This document shows, piece after piece, positions 26,539-34,704 of a DNA stretch of 64,000 nt (position 1 is the first letter of the stretch; each line of letters begins with the position of its first letter). The DNA lies in NCBI RefSeq assembly GCF_010093065.1, contig NZ_CP048113.1, forward strand, positions 2,666,001 to 2,730,000, written 5' to 3'. Source of the stretch: Chitinophaga agri (GTDB taxonomy: Bacteria > Bacteroidota > Bacteroidia > Chitinophagales > Chitinophagaceae). The position numbers and the translations under genes were made by a program. The notes beneath the pieces were generated by a model. The model had not been told where the DNA came from. It ran no database searches and worked only from the letters and a program-made list of their open reading frames with translations.

Positions 26539-27675
26539 TTATTTCTTTGCAGCAGGTTTCACAACAGCACCTTCGGTGATTGTTTCCAGACCTGCGGTTA
26601 CTATCTTATCACCTGTTTTTATACCATCCACCACAATGAAATTGTCAGCGCTTTTACCGGCAATGACAATGGATTGCCTTTTCACTTTGTTACTGTCTGC
26701 CAGCTGGTACACGAATAGTTTATCCTGCATCTCCATGGTGGCAGATTGCGGCACCAGTACCACTCCATTATTCACCTGTTCGATACGTACCTTACCGGTA
26801 TTGCCAGACCTCAGTACAGCCGCGGGATTAGGGAAAGTAGCACGCAGGCTGATCGCTGCGGTGGTTTTGTTGAACTGTCCGTCTACCATTTCAATACGTC
26901 CCTTTTCGGAGAAGTCATCTCCATTAGATAGTACGAGCGATACAGGGCGCATATGCTTCAGTTGTTGTTGTAAAGTAGATCCGGTCGCTCCTTTGCTGAA
27001 GCGGATGAAGTCATTCTCACTCATGGAGAAGTAGGCGTAGATCTTACTGATATCGGATAAAGTGGTTAATGGTGCGGCATCTGAACTGTTCACCAGGTTT
27101 CCTGCTCTTTTGGGGATCCTTCCTATATAGCCGCTTACCGGGGCTTTGATCAGCGTAAAGTTCACATTCACCTGTGCAGCTGCTATAGCAGCCCTGGCCT
27201 GTTCTACGTTTGCTCTGGCAGTTTGTAAATTGGTCTGAGCGGTTTTCAGCTGGATATCTGACACTACTTTATTTTCAGCCAGTGGTTTCATTTTTTCCAC
27301 TTCGAGTGCTGCATTTGCTTCGGCTGACTGCATCGCACGCAGGGAGGCCATATCTCTTTCGAGTTGTGCCTGGTAAGGCCTGTCGTTGATCTTAAATAAT
27401 GGCTGGCCGGCAGTCACAAAGCTACCTTCCTCTACAAATACTTTCTCGAGATATCCTTCTACCTGTGTACGCACATCAACATTCTCCTTTCCTTCGAGAT
27501 TAGCGGCATATTCCCGTACGGTCAGCGCAGTAGTAGTGTCCAGTGTCAGCACCGGCAGTTCCGGAACCGGCATAGATTGCGCTGCGCCTTCATTGGCTTT
27601 ACCGGACTGACAAGCGTTTAAGATGGTCCATATAGAGAGGGACGCGAGCAGTACCGGCATTCTATTGTTACTCAT
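26539..27675 (-). CDS. RND efflux periplasmic adaptor lipoprotein (AcrA/MexA family)
   Basis: A 378-residue membrane-fusion protein with a lipoprotein signal ending at Cys22 (LNACQSG). The lipoyl halves (QVEGYLEKVFVEEGSFVTAGQPLFKINDRPY and VNFTLIKAPVSGYIGRIPKRAGNLV) flank an alpha-helical hairpin of about 110-170 residues rich in Ala, Gln and Glu. The beta-barrel and membrane-proximal domains follow (ATFPNPAAVLRSGNTGKVRIEQV). It is first in the operon and joins pump and channel. The upstream region on this strand has no recognised TAnnTTTG box. Confidence 0.92.
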   Translation of the reverse strand: MSNNRMPVLLASLSIWTILNACQSGKANEGAAQSMPVPELPVLTLDTTTALTVREYAANLEGKENVDVRTQVEGYLEKVFVEEGSFVTAGQPLFKINDRPYQAQLERDMASLRAMQSAEANAALEVEKMKPLAENKVVSDIQLKTAQTNLQTARANVEQARAAIAAAQVNVNFTLIKAPVSGYIGRIPKRAGNLVNSSDAAPLTTLSDISKIYAYFSMSENDFIRFSKGATGSTLQQQLKHMRPVSLVLSNGDDFSEKGRIEMVDGQFNKTTAAISLRATFPNPAAVLRSGNTGKVRIEQVNNGVVLVPQSATMEMQDKLFVYQLADSNKVKRQSIVIAGKSADNFIVVDGIKTGDKIVTAGLETITEGAVVKPAAKK

Positions 27676-27787
27676 ATTCCTGATTAAGGCAGATTTTTCG
27701 TATTGCCGGAGCGAAGATCTGTTGGAATGAGGGGGGATCAGGAGGGGAATTGGGTGAAGTGGAAAAAAGGGGGGATGAAACGGAAAG

Positions 27788-27858
27788 AATTAGGAATTAG
27801 GAATGTGATCATTTAACGGCACTGATATCTTCGCTGCATTATAATTCCTAATTCCTAA
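27788..27858. repeat. Intergenic inverted-repeat element, copy B
   Basis: TTAGGAATTAGGAAT (27790-27804) pairs perfectly with ATTCCTAATTCCTAA (27844-27858) across a 39-nt spacer. It lies between the efflux adaptor and an NAD-binding protein gene and may also act as a terminator for the latter. It shares a CGGCAC core with copy C. Confidence 0.75.
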
Positions 27859-27863
27859 CTACA

Positions 27864-28514
27864 CTAGTATCCGATAGTGAAACGCTCGTTATGATGCTGA
27901 GGCGTTTCCAGTTCATTGATCATTGCGACTGCGTAGTCTTCTACGGAGATGTTGCTTTCGCCTTTGTCATTTACGATCAGATCGTCTTTACCAAGGCGGT
28001 AGTTGCCGGTACGTTCACCCGGGGCAATATTGCCTGCAGGGGAGAAAAATGCCCAGTCCAGGTTTGTTAATGGTTTTAACTGATTATAATACACTTCAGC
28101 AAGGCCCTTTACACCTGGCATAATGGCTTCCGGTAGCACGCCGGTGTCCATTACGGTAACACCAGGTTTAACGTACAGGGAGCCTGCGCCACCTACTACG
28201 AGCAGACGTGTAACGTTTGCCTGCTTAACAGCGTCGATAATGGATTTGTAGCCGGTTAAGGTGTCGTTATAGATGTTCGGATTACCCCAGCCAGGATTGT
28301 ATGAGCTGATGACAGCATCAGCGCCTTTGATGATGTCGGTAAGAGCAGCAGCGTTCTGTATATCGGCAGCAATGACTTTCAGGTTTGAGTGGGTAGTGGT
28401 GACTTTCTCGGGGTGGCGGACGATGGCGGTGACCTGGTGGCCTCTTGAGAGTGCTTCGTTTAAGATAGCTGAGCCCACGAATCCACTGGCGCCGATGAGT
28501 ATAATGTTTGACAT
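27864..28514 (-). CDS. NAD(P)-binding atypical short-chain dehydrogenase (NmrA-like)
   Basis: A 216-residue protein from the ATG at 28514 (an alternative ATG lies 8 codons upstream). The N-terminus is a Rossmann fold, ILIGASGFVGSAI, with a GxxGxxG pattern, and ADAVISSYNPGW, LLVVGGAGSLYVKPG and WAFFSPAGNIAPG follow. This is the NAD(P)H-binding/epimerase-like family often annotated as Rrf2-linked or NmrA-type reductase. It lacks the classic YxxxK, as this group does. Transcribed divergently from an AraC regulator, which may control it. The substrate is unknown. Confidence 0.8.
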   Translation of the reverse strand: MSNIILIGASGFVGSAILNEALSRGHQVTAIVRHPEKVTTTHSNLKVIAADIQNAAALTDIIKGADAVISSYNPGWGNPNIYNDTLTGYKSIIDAVKQANVTRLLVVGGAGSLYVKPGVTVMDTGVLPEAIMPGVKGLAEVYYNQLKPLTNLDWAFFSPAGNIAPGERTGNYRLGKDDLIVNDKGESNISVEDYAVAMINELETPQHHNERFTIGY

Positions 28515-28733
28515 GTTATAATTGATTTTTTGTTTCACAAAGTTCCGGATAGTTGGGGATTGGGTAAAGGTAAATTTAGGACTTTAGATGATACTTTTGG
28601 GAAGTCGCGTTTTTAGGTGTGGTTTATTATCATTGCGGGTTCACAATTATAGATCTATGAACGTATGTTAGTGATCATATTGTGATCTGGATAAAACTTA
28701 CGACATTGCTGCTTTAACAGCAGGTTTTACTAT

Positions 28734-29615
28734 ATGGGGCGTCGCACAAATGCAGGTACGGATATAGCCAGTTACCAGTTTAAGGATGGGTTACCAGTGG
28801 AATTTGAACTGATCTCACTGGGGGAACTTTATAATAAAAATAAGGTGGTGCTGACTACGCCACACCGGGCATCCTTTTACCATATTCTATGGTATAAGAA
28901 AGGCGGGTTCGATCATATGGTAGATTTTGAACCCGTGCATATTGAGGATAATATGCTGCTGTTCCTGAATAAGGATATTGTACACTTTTATGATAGTGTG
29001 GCCGATGTAAAGGGTAAAGGCATTTTATTTACAGATGCTTTCTTTAGTTCTACAGATGAAGATATGCGGATGCTGAAAGAGACGATCCTGTTCAATGATC
29101 TGTTTGGTGTTTCTGCTATCAGGTTGTCCGGGGGACATACTGCTTTTAATACATTACTGGGGCTGATGGAAACAGAGGTAATGCGGTCACCTGATGCATA
29201 TCAGGGTAAAATACTTAGAAATCTGCTCCACAATTTCATTTTGGAAGCCGAAAGGGTACGGCGTACACAGGGGTTTAAGGAAATAAAAAAGGGCGCAGAT
29301 CTGGATTATGTGTTATTGTTTCGCGATCTGCTGGAATCGCATTTCAGGATACATAAGCAGGTGAATTATTATGCGTCTGAATTGAGCGTTACTGAGAAAC
29401 GCCTGACACAGGCCACCTCCAAAGTCCTTGGTAAAACATCCAAGCAGATGATCGACGACAGGATTATGCTGGAAGCAAAAAGACTACTGGTTCACTCTAC
29501 GGACACTATTAAAGAAATTGCTTATCAGCTGGGATTTCTTGAGCCTACTAATTTCATCAAATACTTTCGCAAACATAGTCAGCATACACCAGTTGAATTC
29601 AGAGAGCATATGTAG
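28734..29615 (+). CDS. AraC-family transcriptional regulator
   Basis: A 293-residue regulator with an N-terminal sensing half and C-terminal double helix-turn-helix (about 190-290). The second motif is TIKEIAYQLGFLEPTNFIKYFRKHSQHTPVEFRE. It is divergent to the NmrA-like gene across 219 nt, a typical arrangement for a local regulator and its target. A short inverted repeat with CTGCT/AGCAG arms (28709-28723) sits just before the ATG. The ligand is unknown. Confidence 0.84.
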   Translation: MGRRTNAGTDIASYQFKDGLPVEFELISLGELYNKNKVVLTTPHRASFYHILWYKKGGFDHMVDFEPVHIEDNMLLFLNKDIVHFYDSVADVKGKGILFTDAFFSSTDEDMRMLKETILFNDLFGVSAIRLSGGHTAFNTLLGLMETEVMRSPDAYQGKILRNLLHNFILEAERVRRTQGFKEIKKGADLDYVLLFRDLLESHFRIHKQVNYYASELSVTEKRLTQATSKVLGKTSKQMIDDRIMLEAKRLLVHSTDTIKEIAYQLGFLEPTNFIKYFRKHSQHTPVEFREHM

Positions 29616-29697
29616 AACGGGTCCCCCAACATGCCCCGGAAGGGCTGACTATGCAAAAAGAAATATTTTTAGTCCGCTATTGTATTCTCATTTATTA

Positions 29698-29713
29698 ATC
29701 GTAATATTGCGAT
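29698..29713. promoter_or_regulatory. Candidate ArsR operator 1
   Basis: ATCGTAATATTGCGAT is a 16-nt palindrome with only one asymmetric pair, 9 nt before the arsR ATG. The same core recurs before arsM (30074-30089). ArsR repressors bind such A/T-rich palindromes and release on arsenite. Confidence 0.6.
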
Positions 29714-29722
29714 GAGGTATTT

Positions 29723-30055
29723 ATGGGCACATCAAAGACAGATCTATTTACAAAAGAACAGAATGAAATGGCTGCTATGGCGAAAGCGCTGGCGCACCCG
29801 GCACGTATTGCCATACTACAGTACCTTGTCAGGAAGAATGCCTGTGTATGCGGCGATCTGGTGGAGGAACTGGGGCTGGCACAGGCGACTACTTCACAGC
29901 ACTTAAAAGAGCTGAAGCAGGCAGGTATTATACAAGGGACGATCGAAGGAGTGAGTGTTTGCTATTGTATCAATCCGGATGTATGGCAACAGTATAAGGC
30001 GCTGTTCAACAGCTTCTTCCAGGACGTGAACCTGATGGGTAATAAGTGTTGTTGA
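29723..30055 (+). CDS. arsR: ArsR-family arsenite-responsive repressor
   Basis: A 110-residue winged helix-turn-helix repressor. The DNA-recognition helix lies at about 50-66 (LGLAQATTSQHLKELKQAG). Cys41 and Cys43 in ACVCGDLVEEL are the vicinal arsenite ligands of the classic ArsR site, and an extra Cys pair ends the protein (NKCC). It likely represses its own operon and the following genes until arsenite binds. The gene is followed after 57 nt by arsM. A palindrome just upstream (29698-29713) is a good autoregulatory operator. A second in-frame Met lies at residue 16; the first is used. Confidence 0.9.
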   Translation: MGTSKTDLFTKEQNEMAAMAKALAHPARIAILQYLVRKNACVCGDLVEELGLAQATTSQHLKELKQAGIIQGTIEGVSVCYCINPDVWQQYKALFNSFFQDVNLMGNKCC

Positions 30056-30073
30056 TTTTTTTTGCTTTTATTC

Positions 30074-30089
30074 ATCGTAATATTACAAT
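30074..30089. promoter_or_regulatory. Candidate ArsR operator 2
   Basis: ATCGTAATATTACAAT shares 14 of 16 positions with operator 1. It lies in the short gap between arsR and arsM, 24 nt before the arsM ATG, and suggests an internal, separately repressed promoter. Confidence 0.55.
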
Positions 30090-30112
30090 AATACACTTTA
30101 ATCTTACATGTT

Positions 30113-30955
30113 ATGTCTACTGACCAGCAAATAAAAGAGATGGTAAGGCAGAAGTACAGTGAAATTGCCTTACAGGACAAGACAGAGAATCAGGCGTCCT
30201 GCTGTGGCGCCGGTGGTTGCTCTACGGAGGTGTATAATATCATGAGTGATGATTATACGACGATGCAGGGGTACACTGAAGATGCGGACCTGGGACTTGG
30301 ATGCGGATTGCCTACGCAATTTGCACAGATAAAGAAGGGCAATACCGTTATTGATCTGGGTAGTGGTGCAGGAAACGATTGTTTTATTGCCCGTCATGAA
30401 ACGGGCGACAATGGTAAGGTGATCGGCATTGACTTTACACCTGCGATGATTGAAAAAGCAAGGGCGAATGCAGATAAGCTGGGGTATAATAATGTGGAGT
30501 TCAGACAGGGAGATATTGAAAAAATGCCGGTAACGGCTAACACAGCTGATGTTATTGTCAGCAACTGTGTGCTGAACCTGGTACCTAATAAGGACGGCGT
30601 ATTTAAGGAGATCTACCGGGTATTGAAGCCAGGAGGACATTTCAGCATCTCTGATATCGTATTGGAAGGAACACTACCTGCTGCCGTTCAGCAGGCGGCT
30701 GAGATGTATGCCGGCTGTGTATCAGGCGCAATACAACAGGCGGAATATCTGGGTCTCATCACCAGCAATGGCTTTACTAGTGTAACCGTACAAAAAAAGA
30801 AGGCCATTATGGTCCCGGATGATATATTGTCTGCTTACCTCTCTCCTGAAGAAATCAGTCAGTTCAGGAACAGCGGGACAGGCATTTACAGTATTACCGT
30901 ATATGCAGAAAAGCCGGCAGAGCAATCCTGCTGCGCACCCGGATGCTGCGATTAA
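30113..30955 (+). CDS. arsM: Arsenite S-adenosylmethionine methyltransferase
   Basis: A 280-residue methyltransferase of the ArsM family, which turns arsenite into methylated, partly volatile species. Residues around 75-85 hold the SAM motif VIDLGSGAGNDCFIAR, then GIDFTPAMIEKAR. The arsenite-binding Cys set is visible: CCGAGGC near residue 30, GCGLP near 63, NCVLNL near 146 and YAGCVSGA near 203. The C-terminus has an extra Cys-rich tail, EQSCCAPGCCD. The gene lies between arsR and arsC with 24 nt to the next gene. The tail may aid metal capture. Confidence 0.92.
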   Translation: MSTDQQIKEMVRQKYSEIALQDKTENQASCCGAGGCSTEVYNIMSDDYTTMQGYTEDADLGLGCGLPTQFAQIKKGNTVIDLGSGAGNDCFIARHETGDNGKVIGIDFTPAMIEKARANADKLGYNNVEFRQGDIEKMPVTANTADVIVSNCVLNLVPNKDGVFKEIYRVLKPGGHFSISDIVLEGTLPAAVQQAAEMYAGCVSGAIQQAEYLGLITSNGFTSVTVQKKKAIMVPDDILSAYLSPEEISQFRNSGTGIYSITVYAEKPAEQSCCAPGCCD

Positions 30956-30979
30956 ACAATAGAACCACAATTCAGCTAT

Positions 30980-31396
30980 ATGAAGAAAATTCTGGTACTC
31001 TGTACCGGCAACAGTTGTCGTAGCCAGATCGCGGAAGGCTACCTGAGATATTTCGCACAGGAGAAGGCAGTAATATACAGTGCCGGTGTAGAGACACATG
31101 GCGTGAATCCCCGTGCGATCGCTACCATGCGTGAAGACGGCATTGATATCTCCGCACATACATCCAATAATATCACCGAGTACAGGGATGTTGATTTTGA
31201 CTATGTGATCACCGTGTGCGATAATGCAAAAGAGCGTTGTCCGTATTTCCCCGGCAATGCGGAGAAGTTCCATTATAACTTCCCGGACCCCGCAAAAGCA
31301 ACAGGTACTGAAGCCGAGATCATGGAGCAGTTCAGGGTTGTCCGCGAACAGATCAAACAGTATTCAAAAGACTTTATAGAACATCATTTTTCCTGA
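30980..31396 (+). CDS. arsC: Arsenate reductase, thioredoxin-coupled (LMW phosphatase fold)
   Basis: A 138-residue enzyme reducing arsenate to arsenite. The phosphatase P-loop CTGNSCRS (Cys8 to Arg14) binds arsenate. The redox pair Cys80 and Cys87 in [13 protein letters not shown] identifies the thioredoxin-dependent staphylococcal type rather than the glutaredoxin type. [16 protein letters not shown] and EQIK complete the family. It starts 24 nt after arsM and ends 2 nt before acr3, so it is in the same transcript and feeds arsenite to both. Confidence 0.94.
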   Translation: MKKILVLCTGNSCRSQIAEGYLRYFAQEKAVIYSAGVETHGVNPRAIATMREDGIDISAHTSNNITEYRDVDFDYVITVCDNAKERCPYFPGNAEKFHYNFPDPAKATGTEAEIMEQFRVVREQIKQYSKDFIEHHFS

Positions 31397-31398
31397 TC

Positions 31399-32478
31399 AT
31401 GAGCGATCAAAATTGTCATCCGGCCGGTGGAAGGAAAAAACTTGGATATATAGACCGCTATCTCACATTATGGATACTACTGGCCATGGTGATCGGTATC
31501 GGCATCAGCTGGTTCCTTCCTGATTCATCTGCCTTCATTACTTCCTTTTCTTCAGGTAGCACCAACTTACCCTTAGCGATAGGTTTGATCCTGATGATGT
31601 ATCCACCGCTCGCGAAAGTAAAATATGAAGAAATCGGAAAAGTATTCCGCAATGTGAAGGTACTCGGCATTTCATTGTTACTGAACTGGATAATAGGCCC
31701 GGTGCTGATGTTCCTGCTCGCTATCATTTTCCTGCATGACTATCCGGCGTATATGACCGGTGTTATTCTTATCGGGCTGGCACGCTGCATTGCAATGGTC
31801 ATCGTATGGAACGAACTTGCAGACGGCAACCGGGAGTATGCCGCAGGACTGGTAGCATTGAACAGTATATTCCAGGTATTTCTATATAGTGTATATGCCT
31901 ATGTTTTTTTAGACATTTTACCCCCCCTGTTCGGGTACACAGGAATTTCAATCGGTGTAACACTCAAAGAGATTGCTGAAAGTGTGCTGATCTACCTGGG
32001 TATTCCTTTTGCAGCAGGCATCATCAGCCGGTATCTGTTATTAAAGATCAGGGGGGAGCAATGGTTCCGGGAGGTATTTATTCCTTTCATTTCTCCCGTC
32101 ACCTTAATAGCCCTGCTTTTTACCATTATAGTCATGTTCAGCCTTAAAGGAGCCGTCATTGTAGCATTACCAATGGATGTATTACGTATTGCCTTACCGC
32201 TGGTCATCTACTTTGCCATTATGTTCTTCATTAGTTTTTTTGCCGGGAAGGCGGTTGGCGCCGATTATTCTCAGAGTGCAGCGATCTCGTTCACTGCTGC
32301 CGGTAACAATTTTGAACTTGCGATCGCCGTGGCCGTAGGTGTGTTCGGGATCAGTTCCGGTCAGGCATTGGCGGGTGTGATCGGCCCCTTAGTGGAAGTA
32401 CCTGCGCTTATAGCCCTGGTAAAGGTGGCATTCATATTACGCCGGAAATACTATACAAAGCCGGCTTTAGATCAGTAG
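31399..32478 (+). CDS. acr3: Acr3-family arsenite efflux permease
   Basis: A 359-residue membrane protein with about ten hydrophobic segments. The family core is present: [18 protein letters not shown], holding the conserved Cys needed by Acr3 for arsenite transport, and [20 protein letters not shown] in the last third. It exports arsenite using the proton gradient. Starting 2 nt after arsC, it is translationally coupled and closes the operon. A G/C-rich hairpin follows at 32566-32588. Confidence 0.93.
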   Translation: MSDQNCHPAGGRKKLGYIDRYLTLWILLAMVIGIGISWFLPDSSAFITSFSSGSTNLPLAIGLILMMYPPLAKVKYEEIGKVFRNVKVLGISLLLNWIIGPVLMFLLAIIFLHDYPAYMTGVILIGLARCIAMVIVWNELADGNREYAAGLVALNSIFQVFLYSVYAYVFLDILPPLFGYTGISIGVTLKEIAESVLIYLGIPFAAGIISRYLLLKIRGEQWFREVFIPFISPVTLIALLFTIIVMFSLKGAVIVALPMDVLRIALPLVIYFAIMFFISFFAGKAVGADYSQSAAISFTAAGNNFELAIAVAVGVFGISSGQALAGVIGPLVEVPALIALVKVAFILRRKYYTKPALDQ

Positions 32479-32565
32479 CTATTTTTTCAGAACCTATGAA
32501 ATAGCTGATAGTGGAGAGAAATGGGATGTTCCTGCTGAAAATACAGGGCCCTTCCTACAGAGCAA

Positions 32566-32588
32566 GGGGAGCGCATGATACGCTCCCC
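32566..32588 (+). terminator. Hairpin after the ars operon
   Basis: An 8-bp G/C-rich stem (32566-32573 with 32581-32588) and 7-nt loop. There is no T-run after it, so it is a weaker terminator or a 3'-end stabiliser. Confidence 0.45.
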
Positions 32589-32710
32589 GGTACTACAAGA
32601 AAAAGGCAAAAGTTCCATGATGTGGTAATACAAATAAAGTTAGCAGGTATTGGTGCATGCCATCCGCAGTTTTAGTATTTATCAGAATATTTTTGGAGAT
32701 AGAGAGAAAT

Positions 32711-32770
32711 ACCTGTGCCCGGCAGTATCTTGTCAGTAATACCTGATAATGATACCTGCCAGGCACAGGA
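32711..32770. repeat. Imperfect palindrome with TACCTG repeats
   Basis: CCTGTGCC-C-GGCAGTATC (32713-32730) pairs with GATAC-C-TGCC-A-GGCACAGG (32753-32770), with a mismatch and a bulge. TACCTG occurs at 32711, 32741 and 32754. It directly precedes the -7 box and ATG of an AraC gene and may be its operator. Confidence 0.45.
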
Positions 32771-32776
32771 ATCGCG

Positions 32777-32784
32777 TACCTTTG
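32777..32784 (+). promoter_or_regulatory. Candidate -7 box TACCTTTG
   Basis: It matches TAnnTTTG exactly. The ATG of the AraC gene follows 4 nt later, so transcription from it would give an almost leaderless message. No -33 element is evident. Confidence 0.35.
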
Positions 32785-32788
32785 CCTT

Positions 32789-33721
32789 ATGGATCAATCA
32801 AACATCCCCCGGCTGGAACTGGAAGCATTTACGCAGGTGAACTTTAAGGTCCCGTTCCTAAATGTGGAACAGTATCCGTATGATGCCAGCTACTTCAGCA
32901 TTAAGAACCGGCAGCAGCATCCCGTAAAGGATTATATTTCGCCTAACCGCCGGCAGTTCTATAAGATTTTCCATATCACTTCCGGCACCGGCATACTGAC
33001 CGTCGGCTTACACCAGTATTTTATGAGTGCCGGAGACATCTCATTCCTGCATCCGGACGAGATCATGTCCTGGCAAACGACATCCGCAGAAACAGGCGGA
33101 CATTTCTGTCTGATCCACCCCCACTACTTCGAACAGGCCACACATCTCGTACAGCTCTTCAGGCAATACCCCTACTTTAAACCAGCGCAGGCAGTTGTAC
33201 AATTATCAGATAATCAGTCTATTAAAGTAAATCAATACTTTGAAGCGATCCTTGCGGAAGAAGAAGGACAAAATGAAGACAAAAAACAAGCGATCTTCCT
33301 GCATCTGCAACTGATACTACTCGAAGCACAACGGGCGGGGAAAAACCTGGCGGACGTAGCCGTTCCCGATAGCTACCGGTATATACATGGCTTCCTTTCC
33401 CTGCTGGAGTCCGCTTTCCAGACAGACGGAGCAGATACACCTGTTAAGATCAAAACAGCTGCTGAATTTGCAGAACAACTGCATGTCCATCCCAACTATC
33501 TGAACTCGCTGGTAAAGAACCAGACCGGCAAGCCCCTAAGGGAACACATCCAGGAACGGCTGCTATATGAAGCAAAGGTATTGCTCACACAGACGGACTG
33601 GGATATTAAAAACGTCAGCTATGTGCTGGGCTTCTCAGAACAGGCAGCCTTTACTTCCTTCTTCAGTAAAAAAGCGGGTATGTCTCCCTCCCGGTTCCGC
33701 GAGAAGGCAATGGCCGTGTGA
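32789..33721 (+). CDS. AraC-family transcriptional regulator
   Basis: A 310-residue regulator. The N-terminal half is cupin-like (FYKIFHITSGTGILTVG, FMSAGDISFLHPDEIMSW). The C-terminal AraC domain lies at about 210-305, with FAEQLHVHPNYLNSLVKNQTGKPLREHI then KNVSYVLGFSEQAAFTSFFSKKAGMSPSRFRE. It is followed 87 nt later by a short-chain dehydrogenase on the same strand, a pairing that suggests it controls that gene. The upstream palindrome may be its own operator. The ligand is unknown. Confidence 0.85.
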   Translation: MDQSNIPRLELEAFTQVNFKVPFLNVEQYPYDASYFSIKNRQQHPVKDYISPNRRQFYKIFHITSGTGILTVGLHQYFMSAGDISFLHPDEIMSWQTTSAETGGHFCLIHPHYFEQATHLVQLFRQYPYFKPAQAVVQLSDNQSIKVNQYFEAILAEEEGQNEDKKQAIFLHLQLILLEAQRAGKNLADVAVPDSYRYIHGFLSLLESAFQTDGADTPVKIKTAAEFAEQLHVHPNYLNSLVKNQTGKPLREHIQERLLYEAKVLLTQTDWDIKNVSYVLGFSEQAAFTSFFSKKAGMSPSRFREKAMAV

Positions 33722-33808
33722 ATATTTGAAACTCGCAAATATACCTGTGGTTTGAATAAATACACTCCGGACCAATGTTAGTTCCTTTGTATCATAAAAT
33801 TTTAAACA

Positions 33809-34651
33809 ATGGGAAATCAAGGAAAAACATGGTTTGTAACCGGCGCCTCTCAGGGCATAGGACTTATACTGGTAAAACAATTACTGGCGGAAGGATACCA
33901 GGTAGCTGCCACTGCCCGTAACCTGGACAACCTTAAAAAAGCGGTAGGCGACACCTCGGCACAGTTCCTGCCACTGCAGGCTGACCTGGCCAATGAAGAA
34001 AGTGTACGCACAGCGGTGAAAGCAGCTGCTGACAAATTCACCACTATTGATCACTTAGTGAATAATGCCGGTTTCGGGCTGATTGGAGGGATTGAAGAGA
34101 CTTCCAGTCAGGAAGTACAGGCGAGCTTTGATGTGAACGTATTCGGCCTTTTAAACGTCACACGCGCGGTATTACCTCATATGAGGGCAACCGGTGCAGG
34201 TCATATCTTCAATATCTCTTCTGTGTTCGGATTGATCGCTGGTGCCGGATGGGGTATCTACTGCGGTACTAAATTTGCCGTGGAAGGCATTTCCGAAGCC
34301 CTCGCACAGGAAGTAAAACCCTTTGGTATTCATGTGACCATCATAGAACCTGGTTACGTACGTACGAACTTCCTGAGCAGCAACTCCATCGCACATCCGG
34401 CACATCCGCTGGCAGATTATACACAACTGGCCGAGGAAAGACGTAAACACCAGGAAGATATACCTGGCAAACAGATCGGCGATCCGGAAAAGGTAGCTGC
34501 TGTGATCATCAGTACTTCCAGACTGAGTGAACCGCCATTGAGATTGCTATTAGGATCAGATGCCCTGCAGTTCGCCAACTACAAGGTACAGATGCTACAG
34601 GCAGGTATCGAAGCAAATAAAGAAGTGACATTGTCCACTGATTTCAGATAA
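33809..34651 (+). CDS. Short-chain dehydrogenase/reductase
   Basis: A 280-residue classical SDR. TGASQGIG (cofactor loop near residue 11), DHLVNNAGFG, NISSVFG with the catalytic Ser, and YCGTK with catalytic Tyr and Lys are all present. The C-terminal extension (about 190-280) resembles SDRs annotated as oxidoreductases acting on lipids or aldehydes. The substrate is unknown. It follows the AraC gene and ends at a shared hairpin with the hxs operon. Confidence 0.85.
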   Translation: MGNQGKTWFVTGASQGIGLILVKQLLAEGYQVAATARNLDNLKKAVGDTSAQFLPLQADLANEESVRTAVKAAADKFTTIDHLVNNAGFGLIGGIEETSSQEVQASFDVNVFGLLNVTRAVLPHMRATGAGHIFNISSVFGLIAGAGWGIYCGTKFAVEGISEALAQEVKPFGIHVTIIEPGYVRTNFLSSNSIAHPAHPLADYTQLAEERRKHQEDIPGKQIGDPEKVAAVIISTSRLSEPPLRLLLGSDALQFANYKVQMLQAGIEANKEVTLSTDFR

Positions 34652-34663
34652 TGAGAAGGCACC

Positions 34664-34704
34664 ACCACCCATTAGTACCTGTCATACAGGTGCCAATGGG
34701 TGGT
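34664..34704. terminator. Bidirectional terminator hairpin
   Basis: Arms 34664-34682 and 34686-34704 pair over 19 positions with two mismatch or wobble pairs. It separates the SDR gene from the convergent hxsC gene and touches the hxsC stop codon. Confidence 0.75.

Larger units (their letters stand above)
32479..32788. other. Intergenic region after acr3
   Basis: No gene is seen in this 310-nt gap. It holds a hairpin (GGGGAGCG with CGCTCCCC) and, nearer the AraC gene, a long imperfect palindrome with three TACCTG repeats. A candidate -7 box TACCTTTG lies at 32777-32784. Confidence 0.55.

Noticed and set aside
28709..28723. CTGCT/AGCAG hairpin just before the AraC gene at 28734
   Set aside because: A 5-bp stem is too short to claim an attenuator. 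It is noted only in the gene entry.
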